Assembly (NCBI RefSeq): GCF_001704415.2
Contig: NC_030813.1
Coordinates: forward strand, 18,184,001-18,248,000
Length of the DNA: 64,000 bases
Source of the DNA: Capra hircus
Taxonomy: Eukaryota; Chordata; Mammalia; Artiodactyla; Bovidae
Direction of reading: 5' to 3'
Position numbers and translations under genes: made by a program. Of the stretch, positions 45,800-57,294 are shown piece by piece; the stretch's first letter is position 1, and every line of letters starts with the position of its first letter. The notes under the pieces are model-generated. The model was not told the DNA's origin. It saw only the letters and a program-made list of their open reading frames with translations, and did not search any database.

Positions 45800-47022
45800 T
45801 TACTGCCTTATTAGACTACTCATTCCATATTCCTTTGCTCTCAGCAAGCACCTGAGCTGGTTGTGATTCTTTGCATGGTATGGTTACCAAAATTTTCACT
45901 CCTGAGTCATATGGGCTGCTGACAACCCTGGCTAAACTGGGTGTTTGTAGTTCTCTGTTGACTTTGACAATAGGACATGGTAGTGCTAGAGGGGCCCTTG
46001 ATGATCTACTGAATTTCGGAAATATTCCTCCTTACCCTCATTGTCTTTTGCACATTTACCTTGATAATCAGGATCAGTCACCCAGGTAGTAGAGCAACCC
46101 ATTTCTTTGCTGGCTAGCTCAGTGATAGGAGGAGCCAGAGGCCAGGTGGTAGTCTCAACTTGTGGGCAGTGGCACCTGCTGGCCTGGGAACTCTCTATTC
46201 TCTTTGTATTTAGAAATCTCAGTTTGATGATAGTGGTTTCCAGTGTAATCTCTAGCCTACATAGAAGGGCCATTACAAAGCTCTTTAAGGATGCTTGTGC
46301 TCACTTATTCCTCACAGCTATGGCACAGGGCACGTTATCTGGACCTGCAACAGGTAGGTGAATGTTTCCTTCATGATAAATCCATTCTAATATCCCAATA
46401 TCCCTAAGCAGTTGGCTATCTTCCTCTATAGCAGGTTTCAGAAAACTATAGCCCACGGGTCAAATACAGCCTACTGTCTGTTTTGTAAATGGTTTTATTA
46501 GAACACAGTGTTTTCCATATATTTACATATTTTCTATACCTACTTTTATGCCACAATGGCAGAGCTGAATAGTTGTGACAGAGAATATGGCCTACAAAGT
46601 AAAAAAAAAAAAAAAAAAAATCTGACTTTTTAGGAAAAGGTTTGCTGGCCCTGCTTTATAAAGGAAGTTTTGGCATTTCAGCTTCATTTAATGTAGAACA
46701 CCTTTGGGTTTATACTTCAGTCAATCAACTGAGCAAATTTCAGAGCCATTCCTGGCCCTTTTCAAGCTAAGACATCAAATCTGGGATTTCTACTTAACAG
46801 GCTCATATCAATAACTTCATCTCAACTCCTTAATTATATATCTTTAAGGTCAATTCCCACACATTTTTACCTGGATTTCTATTGGTCTAAATTGAAAAAT
46901 TCATGCAATTCTTTTGGAGTGTATTTCAGCTCCATGGGTGGCAACATTTTGTAAATCACACTTATGGTCTTGCTGGGACTTGACTCTGGTTATAGGTCTA
47001 GAAATTATCCTATAATTTTGTT
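45800..47022 (-). mobile_element. ERVL-like retroviral relic, internal region, antisense
   Basis: On the minus strand, near 46059-46087, is a short 'TDPDYQGK' block followed by 'KEEY', resembling the dUTPase domain found in ERVL-type elements. A further block follows in another frame at about 45850-45990 (LPCPIVKVNRELQ). Past the hAT insert (46431-46660) another weak block (YTPKELHEF) lies near 46905-46935. Stops and frameshifts break every frame, and no LTR was found beside it. The assignment rests on family memory, so the exact family is uncertain. Confidence 0.5.
46431..46660. mobile_element. hAT-Charlie-type non-autonomous DNA transposon
   Basis: Ends read 'GTTTCAGAAAACTATAGCCC' and 'GGTTTGCTGGCCCTGC', imperfectly complementary. 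The interior has 'TTATTAGAACACAGTG' and 'GCAGAGCTGAATAGTTGTGAC', as in a common mammalian Charlie-type MITE. An A run of about 20 nt at 46599-46620 is an internal expansion. It inserted within the ERVL-like relic. Confidence 0.65.
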
Positions 47023-47461
47023 TCTATTATTCTTTCATATTTGACATTGTTGATCAAACTTTTACTTCCACTGATTTCCTTAATTGAGTCTCTTTATGGT
47101 TTTCTTAAATATCTGGTCACACTGTTTTCTTGTCATGTTCACAATTATTTATAGGTTCACAATTATTTATTTATAGGTATGCTGATTTATGCATTAATGA
47201 CAAATAAGCAGCAATATGACTGCTTTATGGTAGACTAATGAGCTGGATACAATAGTTTCAGGTTATGTAGGTCCAACTCTTTTGAGCCCGTGGACTGTAG
47301 CCCGCCAGGCTCCTCTGTCCATGGAATTCTCCTGGGAATGGGTTGCCACTCCCTTCTCCAGGGGATCTTCCTGACCCAGGGATCAAACCCACATTTCCTA
47401 CATTGACAGGCAGATTATTATTATTATTAATTTTTTTACCACTGAGCCACATAGGAATCCC
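47023..47461 (+). repeat. Left arm of an imperfect inverted duplication
   Basis: This segment, reverse complemented, matches 47627-48033 across non-repeat flank and the included SINE. By eye the flank matches at roughly 85-90 percent, excluding gaps. Diagnostic shared parts are 'CTTTATGGTAG', 'CTAATGAGCTGGATA', 'GGTCACACT', 'TTCTTGTCATGTTCACA' and 'TTTTACTTCCACTGATTTCC'. This arm also carries a small tandem duplication, with 'TTCACAATTATTTA' twice at about 47150-47172. Confidence 0.88.
47262..47461 (-). mobile_element. Bov-tA SINE in the left arm, antisense
   Basis: A reversed SINE that has lost part of its BovA unit (the 'AGTATTCTTGCCTGG' stretch is missing). It has gained an (ATT)n run in its head at about 47414-47430. 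It shares an unusual end (GGTCCAACTCTT...GAGCCC) with the SINE at 47627, which points to one ancestral insertion. Confidence 0.88.
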
Positions 47462-47626
47462 CAAATATTGGCTTAGAGATTATTTTTTTAAAACTGCTAA
47501 ATGATGCACGAATATATTCTCTACTTGACATACATAATGCATAAGATACTTATCTCTTATTATAAAAATAATGAGCATTCGTTTAGAAAACATAGAATGA
47601 AGATTAGCAAGGTACTTTCCTGGTGG

Positions 47627-47822
47627 TCCTTCCCTGATGGAAAAGATGGTAAAGAATCTGCCTGCAATGCAGGAGACCTGGGTTTGATCCTCTGGGTCTG
47701 GAAGATCCCCTGGAGAAGGGAATGGCAACCCACTCCAGTATTCTTGCCTGGAGAATTCCATGGACAGAGGAGCCTGGCGGGCTACAGTCCATGGGCTCCC
47801 AAGAGTTGGACCTACACAACCT
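47627..47822 (+). mobile_element. Bov-tA SINE in the right arm
   Basis: A more complete copy with head 'GATGGTAAAGAATCTGCC' and BovA unit ending 'GGCTCCCAAGAGTTGGACC'. That ending is shared with the left-arm copy but with no other SINE in the window. Confidence 0.92.
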
Positions 47823-48033
47823 GAAGCTATTTATCCAGCTCATTAGGCTACCATAAAGCAGTTATATTGCTGTTCATTTGTTACTGATGCATAAACCTGT
47901 ATACCTATAAATAACTGTGAACATGACAAGAAAATAGTGTGACCAGAGCTCTAAGAAAATCACAAAGAGTCACTTAAGGAAATCAGTGGAAGTAAAAGTC
48001 TAATCAACACTGTCAATATTTATGACGGAATAG
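47627..48033 (-). repeat. Right arm of the inverted duplication
   Basis: The inverted partner of 47023-47461. Together they surround a spacer of about 165 bp (47462-47626). The outer limits are set where similarity fades, and weak similarity may go 40 bp further out. A CHR SINE follows about 100 bp downstream. Confidence 0.88.
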
Positions 48034-48136
48034 CTTCAGGCTAGCCTAGCCTATATGCTAATGAATAAATTGGGATAAAACTTTTATGTCACACAGTATT
48101 GTAGTCATATTCATTACTGAAGCCATTTTTTAAAAT
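48034..48136. other. Short unassigned spacer
   Basis: Sequence between the inverted duplication and the CHR SINE. Nothing recognised. Confidence 0.4.
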
Positions 48137-48378
48137 TATTTACTTAATTTATGTATTTGACCGCATTGGGTCTTAGTTGTGGCACGTCGGATCTTCATTG
48201 CGTTCCAAGTGATCTTTTGTTGAGCACATGGACTCTCTAGTTGAGGCACCCAGACTCAGTCGTTGTGGCACTCAGGCTTAGTTGCCCTATGATATGTGGG
48301 ACCTTCCTGAACCAGGGACTATGTTCCCCGGACTGGAAGGGAGATTCTCTACTGCTAGATCACCAGGAAAGTTCCAGG
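48137..48378 (-). mobile_element. CHR-like tRNA-derived SINE, antisense
   Basis: Reversed body 'CCGCATTGGGTCTTAGTTGTGGC', 'GGATCTTCATTGCG', 'GAACCAGGGACTATG' and a head end 'GCTAGATCACCAGG'. More diverged than the copy at 33618. Confidence 0.75.
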
Positions 48379-49007
48379 AAACTTTATTATATTTAAAAAA
48401 TTTCCCTGTGAACAGAGGCTGAGAGAGAGGCATAATGGACAATAACGTAATTCTTTGAAAGTTATGAAACAGTAATGGAACCAACTCATTATTATTAATT
48501 TTATATTAAATATCACTTACCTATGTGTACATAGGCATGGACTGTTTAACATGAGTCTTACACACAGTGTTCTGTACCATGAATACTTAGCGTTAATGAT
48601 GCAGAGGATGATATCAAAAGGTCTCATACGGTTCTTGCCATACTGTTACCTTTTCACATGGCCACACTTACATACATACACAACAGATGGGTTCATATGG
48701 CATGGTGATTATTTACTTTTCACTGGGTGGAAGTGGATCATCATGAGATGAGCTCTTTATCTTCATGTTGAGTAAGCCTCTTAGGACAAAGAAGAGAAGA
48801 GGTTGGTTTTGCTATCTCAGGGTGGAGAAGGTAGAAGTGGGGATAGGAAAGGCAGGCACGCTTTGTGTAACATTATGGACATACATAGTAATTTCTGCCT
48901 AACTTTTTGGTTTTTCATCTCTCTAAAAATATTTCTATGTGGTCCCAATCCTTCCACCATTTGCTTTAGTTTCAGTGCCTGTATCATAGAAGGGTTCATA
49001 TTGTCAG
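48379..49007. other. No recognised gene or repeat
   Basis: Unassigned. Confidence 0.4.
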
Positions 49008-49650
49008 TCAGTTCAGTTGCTCAATTGTGTCTGACTCTTTGTGACCCCGTGGACTGCAGCACACCAGGCTTCCCTGTCCATCACCAACTCCCAGAGCTTG
49101 CTCAAACTCATGTCCATTGAGTTGGTGATGCCATCCAACTATCTCATCCTCTGTCATTCTGTTCTCCTGCTTTCAATCTTCCCAGCATCAGGGTCTTTTC
49201 TAATGAGTCAGTTCTTCACATTAGGTGGCCAAAGTCTTAGACCTTCAGCTTCAACATCAGTCCTTCCAATGAATACTCAGGACTGATTTCCTTTAGGTTT
49301 GACTGATTTGATCTCTTTGTAGTCCAAGGGACTCTCAAGAGTCTTCTCCAGCACCACAGTTCAGAAACATCAATTCTTCAATGCTCAGGTTTCTTTATGG
49401 TCCAGCTCTCACATCTGTGTATGACTACTGGAAAAATCATAGCTTTGACTAGATGGACATTTGTCGGCAAAGTAATGTTTCTGCTTTTTAATATGCTGTC
49501 TATTTTTTTTTAGTTTAAATTTGTTTATTTTAATTGGAGGCTAATTACTTTACAGTATTGTCTAGGTTGGTCATAGCTTTTCTTCCAAGGAGCAAGTGTC
49601 TTTTAACTTCATGGCTGCACTCACCATCTGCAGTGAATTTGAAGTCTGTT
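49008..49650 (-). mobile_element. BovB LINE 3' end, antisense, carrying a tiny L1 insert
   Basis: Reversed BovB from 'CAGTTCAGTTGCTCAATTGTG' to 'CACTCACCATCTGCAGTG'. It is interrupted at 49503-49558 by a ~56-bp L1 tail. 5'-truncated and frame-broken. Confidence 0.9.
49503..49558 (-). mobile_element. Extremely truncated ruminant L1 tail inside BovB
   Basis: Only a T run and 'TTTAATTGGAGGCTAATTACTTTACAG' (in pieces) remain, the last ~50 bp of an L1. The BovB word tgtcta is duplicated on each side (49497-49502 and 49559-49564), giving a short target duplication. Confidence 0.8.
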
Positions 49651-49656
49651 CATATT

Positions 49657-49780
49657 GTGCCTAGTCGCTCAATAGAGTCTGACTCTTTGCGACCCCATGG
49701 ACTGTAGCCTTCCAGGCTCCTCTCTCCATGGGATTCTCCAAGCAAGAATACTGGAGTGGGTTGCCATTTCCCTTTTCAGT
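49657..49780 (-). mobile_element. BovA-type SINE fragment, antisense
   Basis: Reversed BovA unit from 'TGCCTAGTCGCTCAATAGAG' to 'GGGTTGCCATTTCCC'. No head. Confidence 0.85.
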
Positions 49781-50434
49781 TCATGTGTAAAAGAACTCAG
49801 AAGCAGTCTTGAATAATCAGAACCCTTCTGCCACCCTGTCTAATGTGAATTTGTTTTCTAGCTCAGCTTTCTCATTATCTGGCACTGGTTTGGAAGCATG
49901 AATCATTTTTAGTCATCTTCTGTTAATTCCTTTGGTAAAGAGTCTATTAACTTTTGAATTTCTCTAAGATCCATATCTGAAATCCTTCCCCTTACCTTTT
50001 TTGCCATATCCACAATCTTTCTTGATTTCCTTGATTGGCTCTGTTGTAAACTCTGTGAAGTCATGTACAACATCTGGACAAAGTTTCCTCCCACAGAAAC
50101 TTATTGTTTCAGATTTGATAGCTTTCACAAATTTAGCTAGAACAACAATGGCATCTTAAATGGTGTAATACTTACAGACTTTCGTGGTAATCCCTCTGGT
50201 GGAGTTCTCTTCCATAACATTGATAATCCTTTCCGTTGAGAAAGCCTTAAAGGTCTTTATGACTCCCTGATCTTGAACCTGAATTAGAGACAGTGTGCTT
50301 GGGGCTACCGCTTTGATGACTTTGACTAGTGGCATTGTCGAATATCAAAAGAACTTTGTAATGCTGTCCCTCACTGGAAACTACTTCCTGACTTCAGGGA
50401 CAAAGTGTGGATGGAGCCAATCAATATAGCAAAG

Positions 50435-50622
50435 GGCTTTCCTTGTGGCTCAGCTGGTAAAGAATCTGCCTGAATGCAGGAGACCTGGGTTCGGAACATC
50501 CCCTGGAGAAAGGAAAGGCTACCCACTCCAGTATTCTGGCCTAGAGAATTCCATGGATTGTATAGTCCTTGGGGTAGCAAAGAGTTGGACACGACTGAGT
50601 GACTTTCCCTTTCACTTTCATA
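50435..50622 (+). mobile_element. Bov-tA SINE inside the Tigger relic
   Basis: Head 'GGGCTTTCCTTGTGGCTCAG' and BovA unit ending 'GACACGACTGAGTGAC'. It has a deletion around box B and the middle of the head. Confidence 0.9.
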
Positions 50623-51527
50623 AATCAAAAGAGTTCTCACTGAGGTCTTCTTTTGTGGTACAACAAGGAGATGAGTAACTGATATTTATCTTTTCCCTTT
50701 GAGGTTCAAGGGTTAGCAGCTTTATAGGAAAGGAAAGTCCTGATCATAAACCTGACTGCACTTGCATCAAAGAATAGAGTTATCCTATGCCTTCCTGCCT
50801 TAAATTCTGGTGGTTACTTCTCTTCCTTACTAATAAATGTCATTTGTGAAATTTCTTTCTTTCCTTTTTTTTTTTTTTTTTTTTTTTACCACAATAGGAC
50901 ACTTCTGTCTGTATTGGTAAACTGTTCAAGTAGATGTCTTTCTCCCCAGTGATTCCCTTAATGACATTTGGGAGCTGGTTTGCTGTCTCTTGGGCACTAG
51001 AAGTTGCTTCTCTTGTCTATCTTGATATTTTTAAAGCCAAACTTCCTAAAATTACCAAACCATCCTTTGCTTACATTAAACTCTCTAGCTTTAGATTCTT
51101 CTCCTTTTTAAGTTGTCATAAAATGACTTTGATTTTGTTTTTGAAGTCGTATTAGAATCTACATAAACATATCTTTATTATATCAATCCTGCACCCACAT
51201 AAAAGCTACATTTTCAGTACGAGATAAAAAGCTATTTTGCAAAAAGTACAAGGTTTCCTCACCTACTGGTATAATTGCAGTGACAGCTTGATGAATTTAT
51301 TTTCCTCTTGTTTTTTTATTTTTTTACAGTGGTCCGTATCCTGGATTAATTTATCTCGATAGGATGTGTGGCCATAACTGCAGACCTTGATCTATAGTGT
51401 ATATCAAGCAATTTAACCTTTTCTTGCAATGTCATGACTTTCCTGTGCTTGTTGGGAACACTTCCAGCATCACTAGTAGCACTTTGTATGGGCCTCATGG
51501 TGTTATTCAAGATTTATATGGTATTAT

Positions 51528-52110
51528 AGATGGTGACTGCAGCCATGAAATTAAAAGACACTTACTCCTTGGAAGTTATGAAAAAGTTATGATCAACCTA
51601 GATAGCATATTCAAAAGCAGAGACATTACTTTGCCGACTAAGGTCTGTCTAGTCAAGGCTATGGTTTTTCCAGTGGTCATGTATGGATGTGAGAGTTGGA
51701 CTGTGAAGAAGGCTGAGAGCCGAAGAATTGATGTTTTTGAACTGTGGTGTTGGAGAAGACTCTTGAGAATCCCCTGGACTGCAAGGAGATCCAACCAGTC
51801 CATTCTGAAGGAGATCAGCCCTGGGATTTCTTTGGAAGGAATGATGCTAAAGCTGAAACTCCAGTACTTTGGCCACCTCATGCGAAAAGAGTTCACTCAT
51901 TGGAAAAGACTTTGATGCTGGGAGGGATTGGGGGCAGGAGGAGAAGGGGATGACAGAGGATGAGATGGCTGGATGGCATCACTGACTCGATGGACGTGAA
52001 TCTGAGTGAACTCCAGGAGTTGGTGATGGACAGGGAGGCCTGGCGTGCTGTGATTCATGGGGTCGCAAAGAGTGGGACACGACTGAGCGACTGAACTGAA
52101 CTGAACTGAA
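51528..52110 (+). mobile_element. BovB LINE 3' end inside the Tigger relic
   Basis: Sense copy beginning near 'GATGGTGACTGCAGCCATG' and ending with GAACTGAA repeats. The frame 51397-51915 stays open over much of it, with 'LVKAMVFPVVMYGCESW' and 'FELWCWRRLLRIPWTARRS', then breaks. 5'-truncated with no RT core. Confidence 0.93.
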
Positions 52111-52323
52111 GCTAAGCACAATGAAAAGTATGGAAGAATCGTTAAGAGATCACTTTTAATTGAGATAGATTGTTTACTGGAGAGACAAAGTGCTCATAAG
52201 GAGATAACTAGTGTCACATGGTATTTTCAGCTAAAACAGCAGGAGCTCCCCACAATAGCCAACAGGAGGTGGCTACAAAATTATTACAGTGCTGCAGTAT
52301 GTGTGTGTTACAGCTACTTTTCT

Positions 52324-52591
52324 TCTTTTTTTTTTTTTAAATTTTATTTATTTTTTTATTTTTTAAATTTTAAAATCTTTAATTCTTACATGCGTTCCCA
52401 AACATGAACCCCCCTCCCACCTCCCTCCCCATAACATCTCTCTGGGTCATCCCCATGCACCAGCTCCAAGCATGCTGTATCCTGCATCAGATATAGACTG
52501 GCGATTCAATTCTTACATGATAGTATACATGTTAGAATGTCATTCTCCCAAATCATCCCACCCTCTCCCTCCCTCTGAGTCCAAAAGTCCA
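52324..52591 (-). mobile_element. Ruminant L1 3' UTR tail, antisense, with 15-bp target duplication
   Basis: A T run, 'TTTAAAATCTTTAATTCTTAC', 'CAAACATGAACCCCCC', 'CCAGCTCCAAGCATGCTG' and 'GACTGGCGATTC' in reverse. The perfect 15-bp repeat tacagctacttttct lies at 52309-52323 and 52592-52606. A recent, fully delimited insertion of about 268 bp. Confidence 0.93.
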
Positions 52592-52954
52592 TACAGCTAC
52601 TTTTCTGCAGTTATGGTTTAGCACTGCATCTTTATCTTTGTTTACATTTCTCTCAACTGCAAGGGGCACCATGTCTTGTCTGTTAGTGACAGTGTTTATG
52701 TGTGTACTTTTTTGATAACTTTGTATAATAGATTTGTGTGTGTTTTATGGTGTGGATGATAAAATAGACTAGTATGTACATATATTGTATGCATTCATGA
52801 CATAATCTTTTAATTTTTTTGATATTTCTAGGCTACATGGTTGTCTTTTTTTCAACCTGTTGCAACTCTTCAAAAATTTAAAAAAATCTGGGTATAAGTG
52901 GACCCATGCAGTTCAAACTGTTGTTCAATGGTCCACTGTAGTAGCATTTTGTGG

Positions 52955-53200
52955 AAGTCATTATGAGATGGTAGTTTAGATTACTGACTCTGCTTTGAGA
53001 CTTGTTAGTTCAAAACTCATATCTGACATTTACTGGTTCATTGATTTTTGGGCATATTTCTTAACATTTTTGCACCCAGTTTTCTTGTCTGTGAAATGAG
53101 GGTGATAATAATAGTACCTACCTCACAAGTTTATTGTGAGGATTAAATAAATACATAGTTGTGAAGCAGTTAGAACAATGCAGACTGTCAAAATGTTTGT
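52955..53200 (+). repeat. MIR SINE relic
   Basis: 'GATTACTGACTCTGCTTTGAG', 'CTTGTCTGTGAAATGAGGG', 'ATAATAGTACCTACCTCAC' and 'TTGTGAGGATTAAATAAATAC' in MIR order. It is one of the better-preserved MIRs here. Confidence 0.8.
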
Positions 53201-56200
53201 TACTATTTTGTAATTCTAGGAGACTGTATATCACAGAAATAAAGTATTGCTTTAAAGTACCTCATAGAAGCATTGACTTTAGATCTCTTTTAAGTAAAGT
53301 CTTTCCACTGAGTCTTCAAAAATTTTTGAATATTTATGTAAAATATAACATTTTTAATTCAGCATACTTTATTTTCCTTCTGAAGGGTTTCCTAGCTCAA
53401 ACATTTTAAATTATTCATAAAAACTAGCTTCCCATTCTTTAAACAATCCTTTCATGCAGGAATGTTTGTATATGTGTATATATGCATATATTTGCATATG
53501 TATGTGTGTAATGATGTATATGTATGTGTGTGTATAAGAGAAAGTTTACTATTTATGATTTTCATTCAGACCTTGACTCTGAGCATAAATGTAAAATGAA
53601 GTTCTGTGTTTGGCCTATTTCATCATTTACCACCAGCTTAAGTGGAATCATGTATATGGATAAAAGTTTCTTATTTTAAATCTTTGCAGATCTAGTACAT
53701 ATTAAGAGATTATTCATTAGCTTTAAAGAGGGGAAGAAAAACCTGGGCATTTTGTAACTTTTATATTGTTCTACCACAGAAATAACATGTTTAGGGACTA
53801 TATTGTATTTGAATTTTGTGTCTCAAAGTATCAAATAAATGAAAATCAGAGTTTGGATACGCAAGGGAATACAAATCATTTTTGAAGGTATTCATTGTGG
53901 TTCAAGGATTTTATGACACGGGTCAACATGTTTCCCATTTAACAGCAGTTTATGATATTTATGCCATTGTTATATGAATTGTGTGGTTGTACTAAGATGC
54001 TCGATACATTTCATTCTTCCTGATTGGTGGCCAGTGAGGTCAGAACTGTTCCATTAATCCAACTGAGCACTCATATGTGAACTTTTGCCTTGATTCTTTT
54101 TTTTAACTTTTGAAACCACAAAATGCATAATAGTAATTAGTTATTCCAGGATGTTCATTTCAAGATTACTGCCTGGGGTGGTGGAAGCCCTATGCTATTT
54201 GGCCACAGACCAGTTGTGTAATCCCTCAGAAATGTTCTACATCTTGCATTGGAATACACTGGAAAGGATGTATTGGAATTGATGCACCTTGAAATGTACA
54301 TTTGCTTCAAACTTCAATTCCGATAAACTATGGAACCATTAGCGATGGGCCAGCTGCATTTTGGTGCTATTCTGTGTTTTCAGACATCTTGTGAATGCTC
54401 AGTGTTCTGGTGAGAAAGTTTCTCTGACATATAATGTGTTTGACAGATATTTGAATGTGAAACCATTGCTTTCATACCACTGCTTAAATGGTTTCACTTA
54501 TTTTTATATCTTATGTCTTTTTGTTAATAAGGAAGATATATTCAACAGAATGCACAACTGAAACACTGTGTATTACTCTATAGATGGTAACTTTCTTGCT
54601 GTGATTGTACTTTTTATGAGTTGGTATTTTCACTAAATATTACAGCATAGTGTCCAGTAAAACCATATGTTTCTGTTCTATACCCTTCACATTTGATTCT
54701 GTTCCCCAAGACTCAACTCTTTGTCTTTTTCCTTCACTCTCTCCCAGCCCAAATAGTTCTTAATTGTATTCTGTCCATGTAATCTTACTTGTTAGGATTT
54801 TTATTTTCTCATTTTCTTCCACAATAAAAATAATATAGTAATAATAATGGTAATATCAATTTTAGCAAGTACATTTCAGTTTAATTCCATAGATTTCAGT
54901 GAATTTTTTTTTCTGTGTTTCTTAATCTTGAAGCCTCTGTTGTCCTTCGATCACATTACCTTTCCCATTCATCTCCATTTTTCTTCCTTTTCCTTCACAG
55001 CTTTATTTTCTATTAGAAGTACTTCTGTGATTTATCTGTAGTGGGTATATGATAAACATTAACTAACTTTATGATCATTACCTTCCGTTTGCTTTCCTCC
55101 CATATATGTTTCAATAAAGCAGTATTGAATAGATCAGGAAATGAAATGCATTATTATTTTCTTGGTACACATGCTCTGTCTAAACGTGGGAAGAAAATCT
55201 GTATCTATGCACCTAGTTGGAACATTGTTAAGCTAAAAAGTTTTTTTGAGAGAAAATCACTTTGGTGATCTGTACATCTAGGTGATAGAAGTTCCATCTT
55301 CCGCCAAAGAGAGATGGTGAGCTACTAGTGGACAATGACCGTGTTTTATTCATCCTTGTGTTTCCCTCGAGTGCCCGATGCAGAGCCTCACACAGTGTAG
55401 TTAACTTAGAAACTGGCTAACCAGGTTAGTTAATTTATTCTAGTCTGGGGCTTTATGATGATCTGCCAAACTATCTCTGCTAAATAAATAATAAACTAGC
55501 GTGACTTTACTATACTTCTTTTGACCAGATGAGTTGCATACCCTCAACATAGCATATGTTACAGTCAAGACAGAATTTCTGAACATTTCACATGGTTCAT
55601 AGCACTCTGGGGTGAAGTAAAACTGTCATTTACTTAGAGTTGATATCCTAGATGCCAGACTAGGAAAATGGAGAAATAGTTCTATAAACCAGAAAACTAG
55701 ATTTGTCTTTAGCAATCTAAACATTATAATTGAAAGATATTCACCAACACCTAAAGGATGAGAGTTGGAGTGAACTTCCTAGTGTGGATTTGATTTCTCT
55801 TGAAATGATTACTAATTTTAAGTAAGGAAGACCCTAGGACAGCTAGGAGTAAGTTTGAATTTAATTTAAAACCAGCACATGATGGATTGTACTGCCAGCT
55901 ATTGCAATGGAAATTTATTTAATTTTTTCTTTAGAAAGCATTTTATTTATATAGGACATCTTCCATTCATAGGAGATTATTTAGATAGGTTCTGTAGGAA
56001 TATACATAGCTATTGTTCAATCAGTGGAGTTCCTGGTTTTATTTTTCTTAAGAACTGTTGATGACAGCATCCAGAAATGTTAGTGTTAGGTTTCTACGAT
56101 TCTGAAATTGCCCAGAATATAAACTTCTCTAATTTAGTGAATGGAAGGAAGAAAATGCATGTTTTCAGCCCCAGTGGGTTTTGATGTGAATCCTAAACCA

Positions 56201-57294
56201 GGCTCAGTTTGGATTTCTTACATGTTATTTTGTAGACCACATATTAGCTTTAAGTAAAATGGCTGCATATAGCCCTACAAGGGTTTCCTACTAGTTAAGT
56301 GGTACTCATTAGAAGAATAGAATTATAGTGTTATTTATTTATTTTTAATGATATTATGTTGATATTTAATAATAATTGACCCAGTTTATAAGCTCTTCCA
56401 TTTTAGCCTATACTGCCAATGTCAGTAGGGAATGTTTAATTATTTTGCTAACAGTACTGGGTGGAGGTCCATAAAATGATTTAATTATAGTATCTTTTCA
56501 GATTTAACTCGTGACCAGTATTCTAGATTTAGATGGGCACAGTACAAAATATATTCTTATTACAACATAGAATACAATGAGAAAGGTAACCTGGGGCTGT
56601 ACAAAGAGCAAACATTTAAAAATTGTAATACATTTAAATTATTATTAAATTAATTTATCATAAACTTAATTTTGATTACATTTGTATGAATCCATGCCAT
56701 TAGCCCTTATGAACTTATGATACATTTGTGACAGTCCTATCTGTATATTTACTGAACATAATAATATTTATTATGAAAGGTAATGCACTTTTTGAGAAAA
56801 TGATAACTTACCAGTGCGTCAAAGCCAGCTGTTAGAACCACTTTATGAAAATGCACAACTTTCAGTTTTCCCAAGTCTTCTTATTTTTGTTTCTGATTAA
56901 ACCAAATAAGAGAAGTTCTCTTTCCATATCTAAACATCTCTGAGTAAGAAAATGTCATTGTTAATATTCATTCAGGGCTATGTGAAAGGTGGAGGGAAAT
57001 GAGAGAAAAAGTATGGAAATGAAGCACAGTTTTCTAACCCAAAGGTCTCCTGAGCCTGAGGTAAAGATCAGAGGAGGGGTCACAGTGGAGCAGCTGATTA
57101 CAAGGTCTAGGGTAGATTGTCGTGCAGGCAGGAAATGATGAAGCCTGGCTGGATCCCAACAGGAAATCAGAACAGGAGAAAACTGATGCTGAGAAGAAGG
57201 GTCGAAAGCAGAGCAGCTGGAAAGAGAAAAAGAAACAGAGCCCTTCCCACCATATCCAGTAGGACATTGCAGGTGTATTTCATTTTGGCTCCAG
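53201..57294. other. Long stretch almost free of recent repeats
   Basis: A TATG/TGTA-rich simple stretch lies at about 53465-53545, and an L2 3' tail is likely at about 55290-55420 (GTGTTTCCCTCGAGTGCCC). No supported gene. AT-rich throughout. Confidence 0.45.

Larger units (their letters stand above)
49880..52945 (-). mobile_element. Tigger-type DNA transposon relic broken by three insertions
   Basis: The minus strand at 49909-50094 keeps a transposase C-terminal stretch with 'VDMAKKV', 'DMDLREIQKLID' and 'LPKELTEDD'. Tigger similarity continues after the Bov-tA (50435-50622) in blocks such as 'GCAGCTTTATAGGAAAGG', 'TCTTCCTTACTAATAAATG', 'CCAAACTTCCTAAAATTACC' and 'TTGGGAACACTTCCAGCATC'. After the BovB (51528-52110) and L1 (52324-52591) the right end reads 'GTTGTTCAATGGTCCACTGTA', a Tigger/MER2-like terminal repeat. 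The frame is destroyed. Whether the right end belongs to the same element is an inference. Confidence 0.7.
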
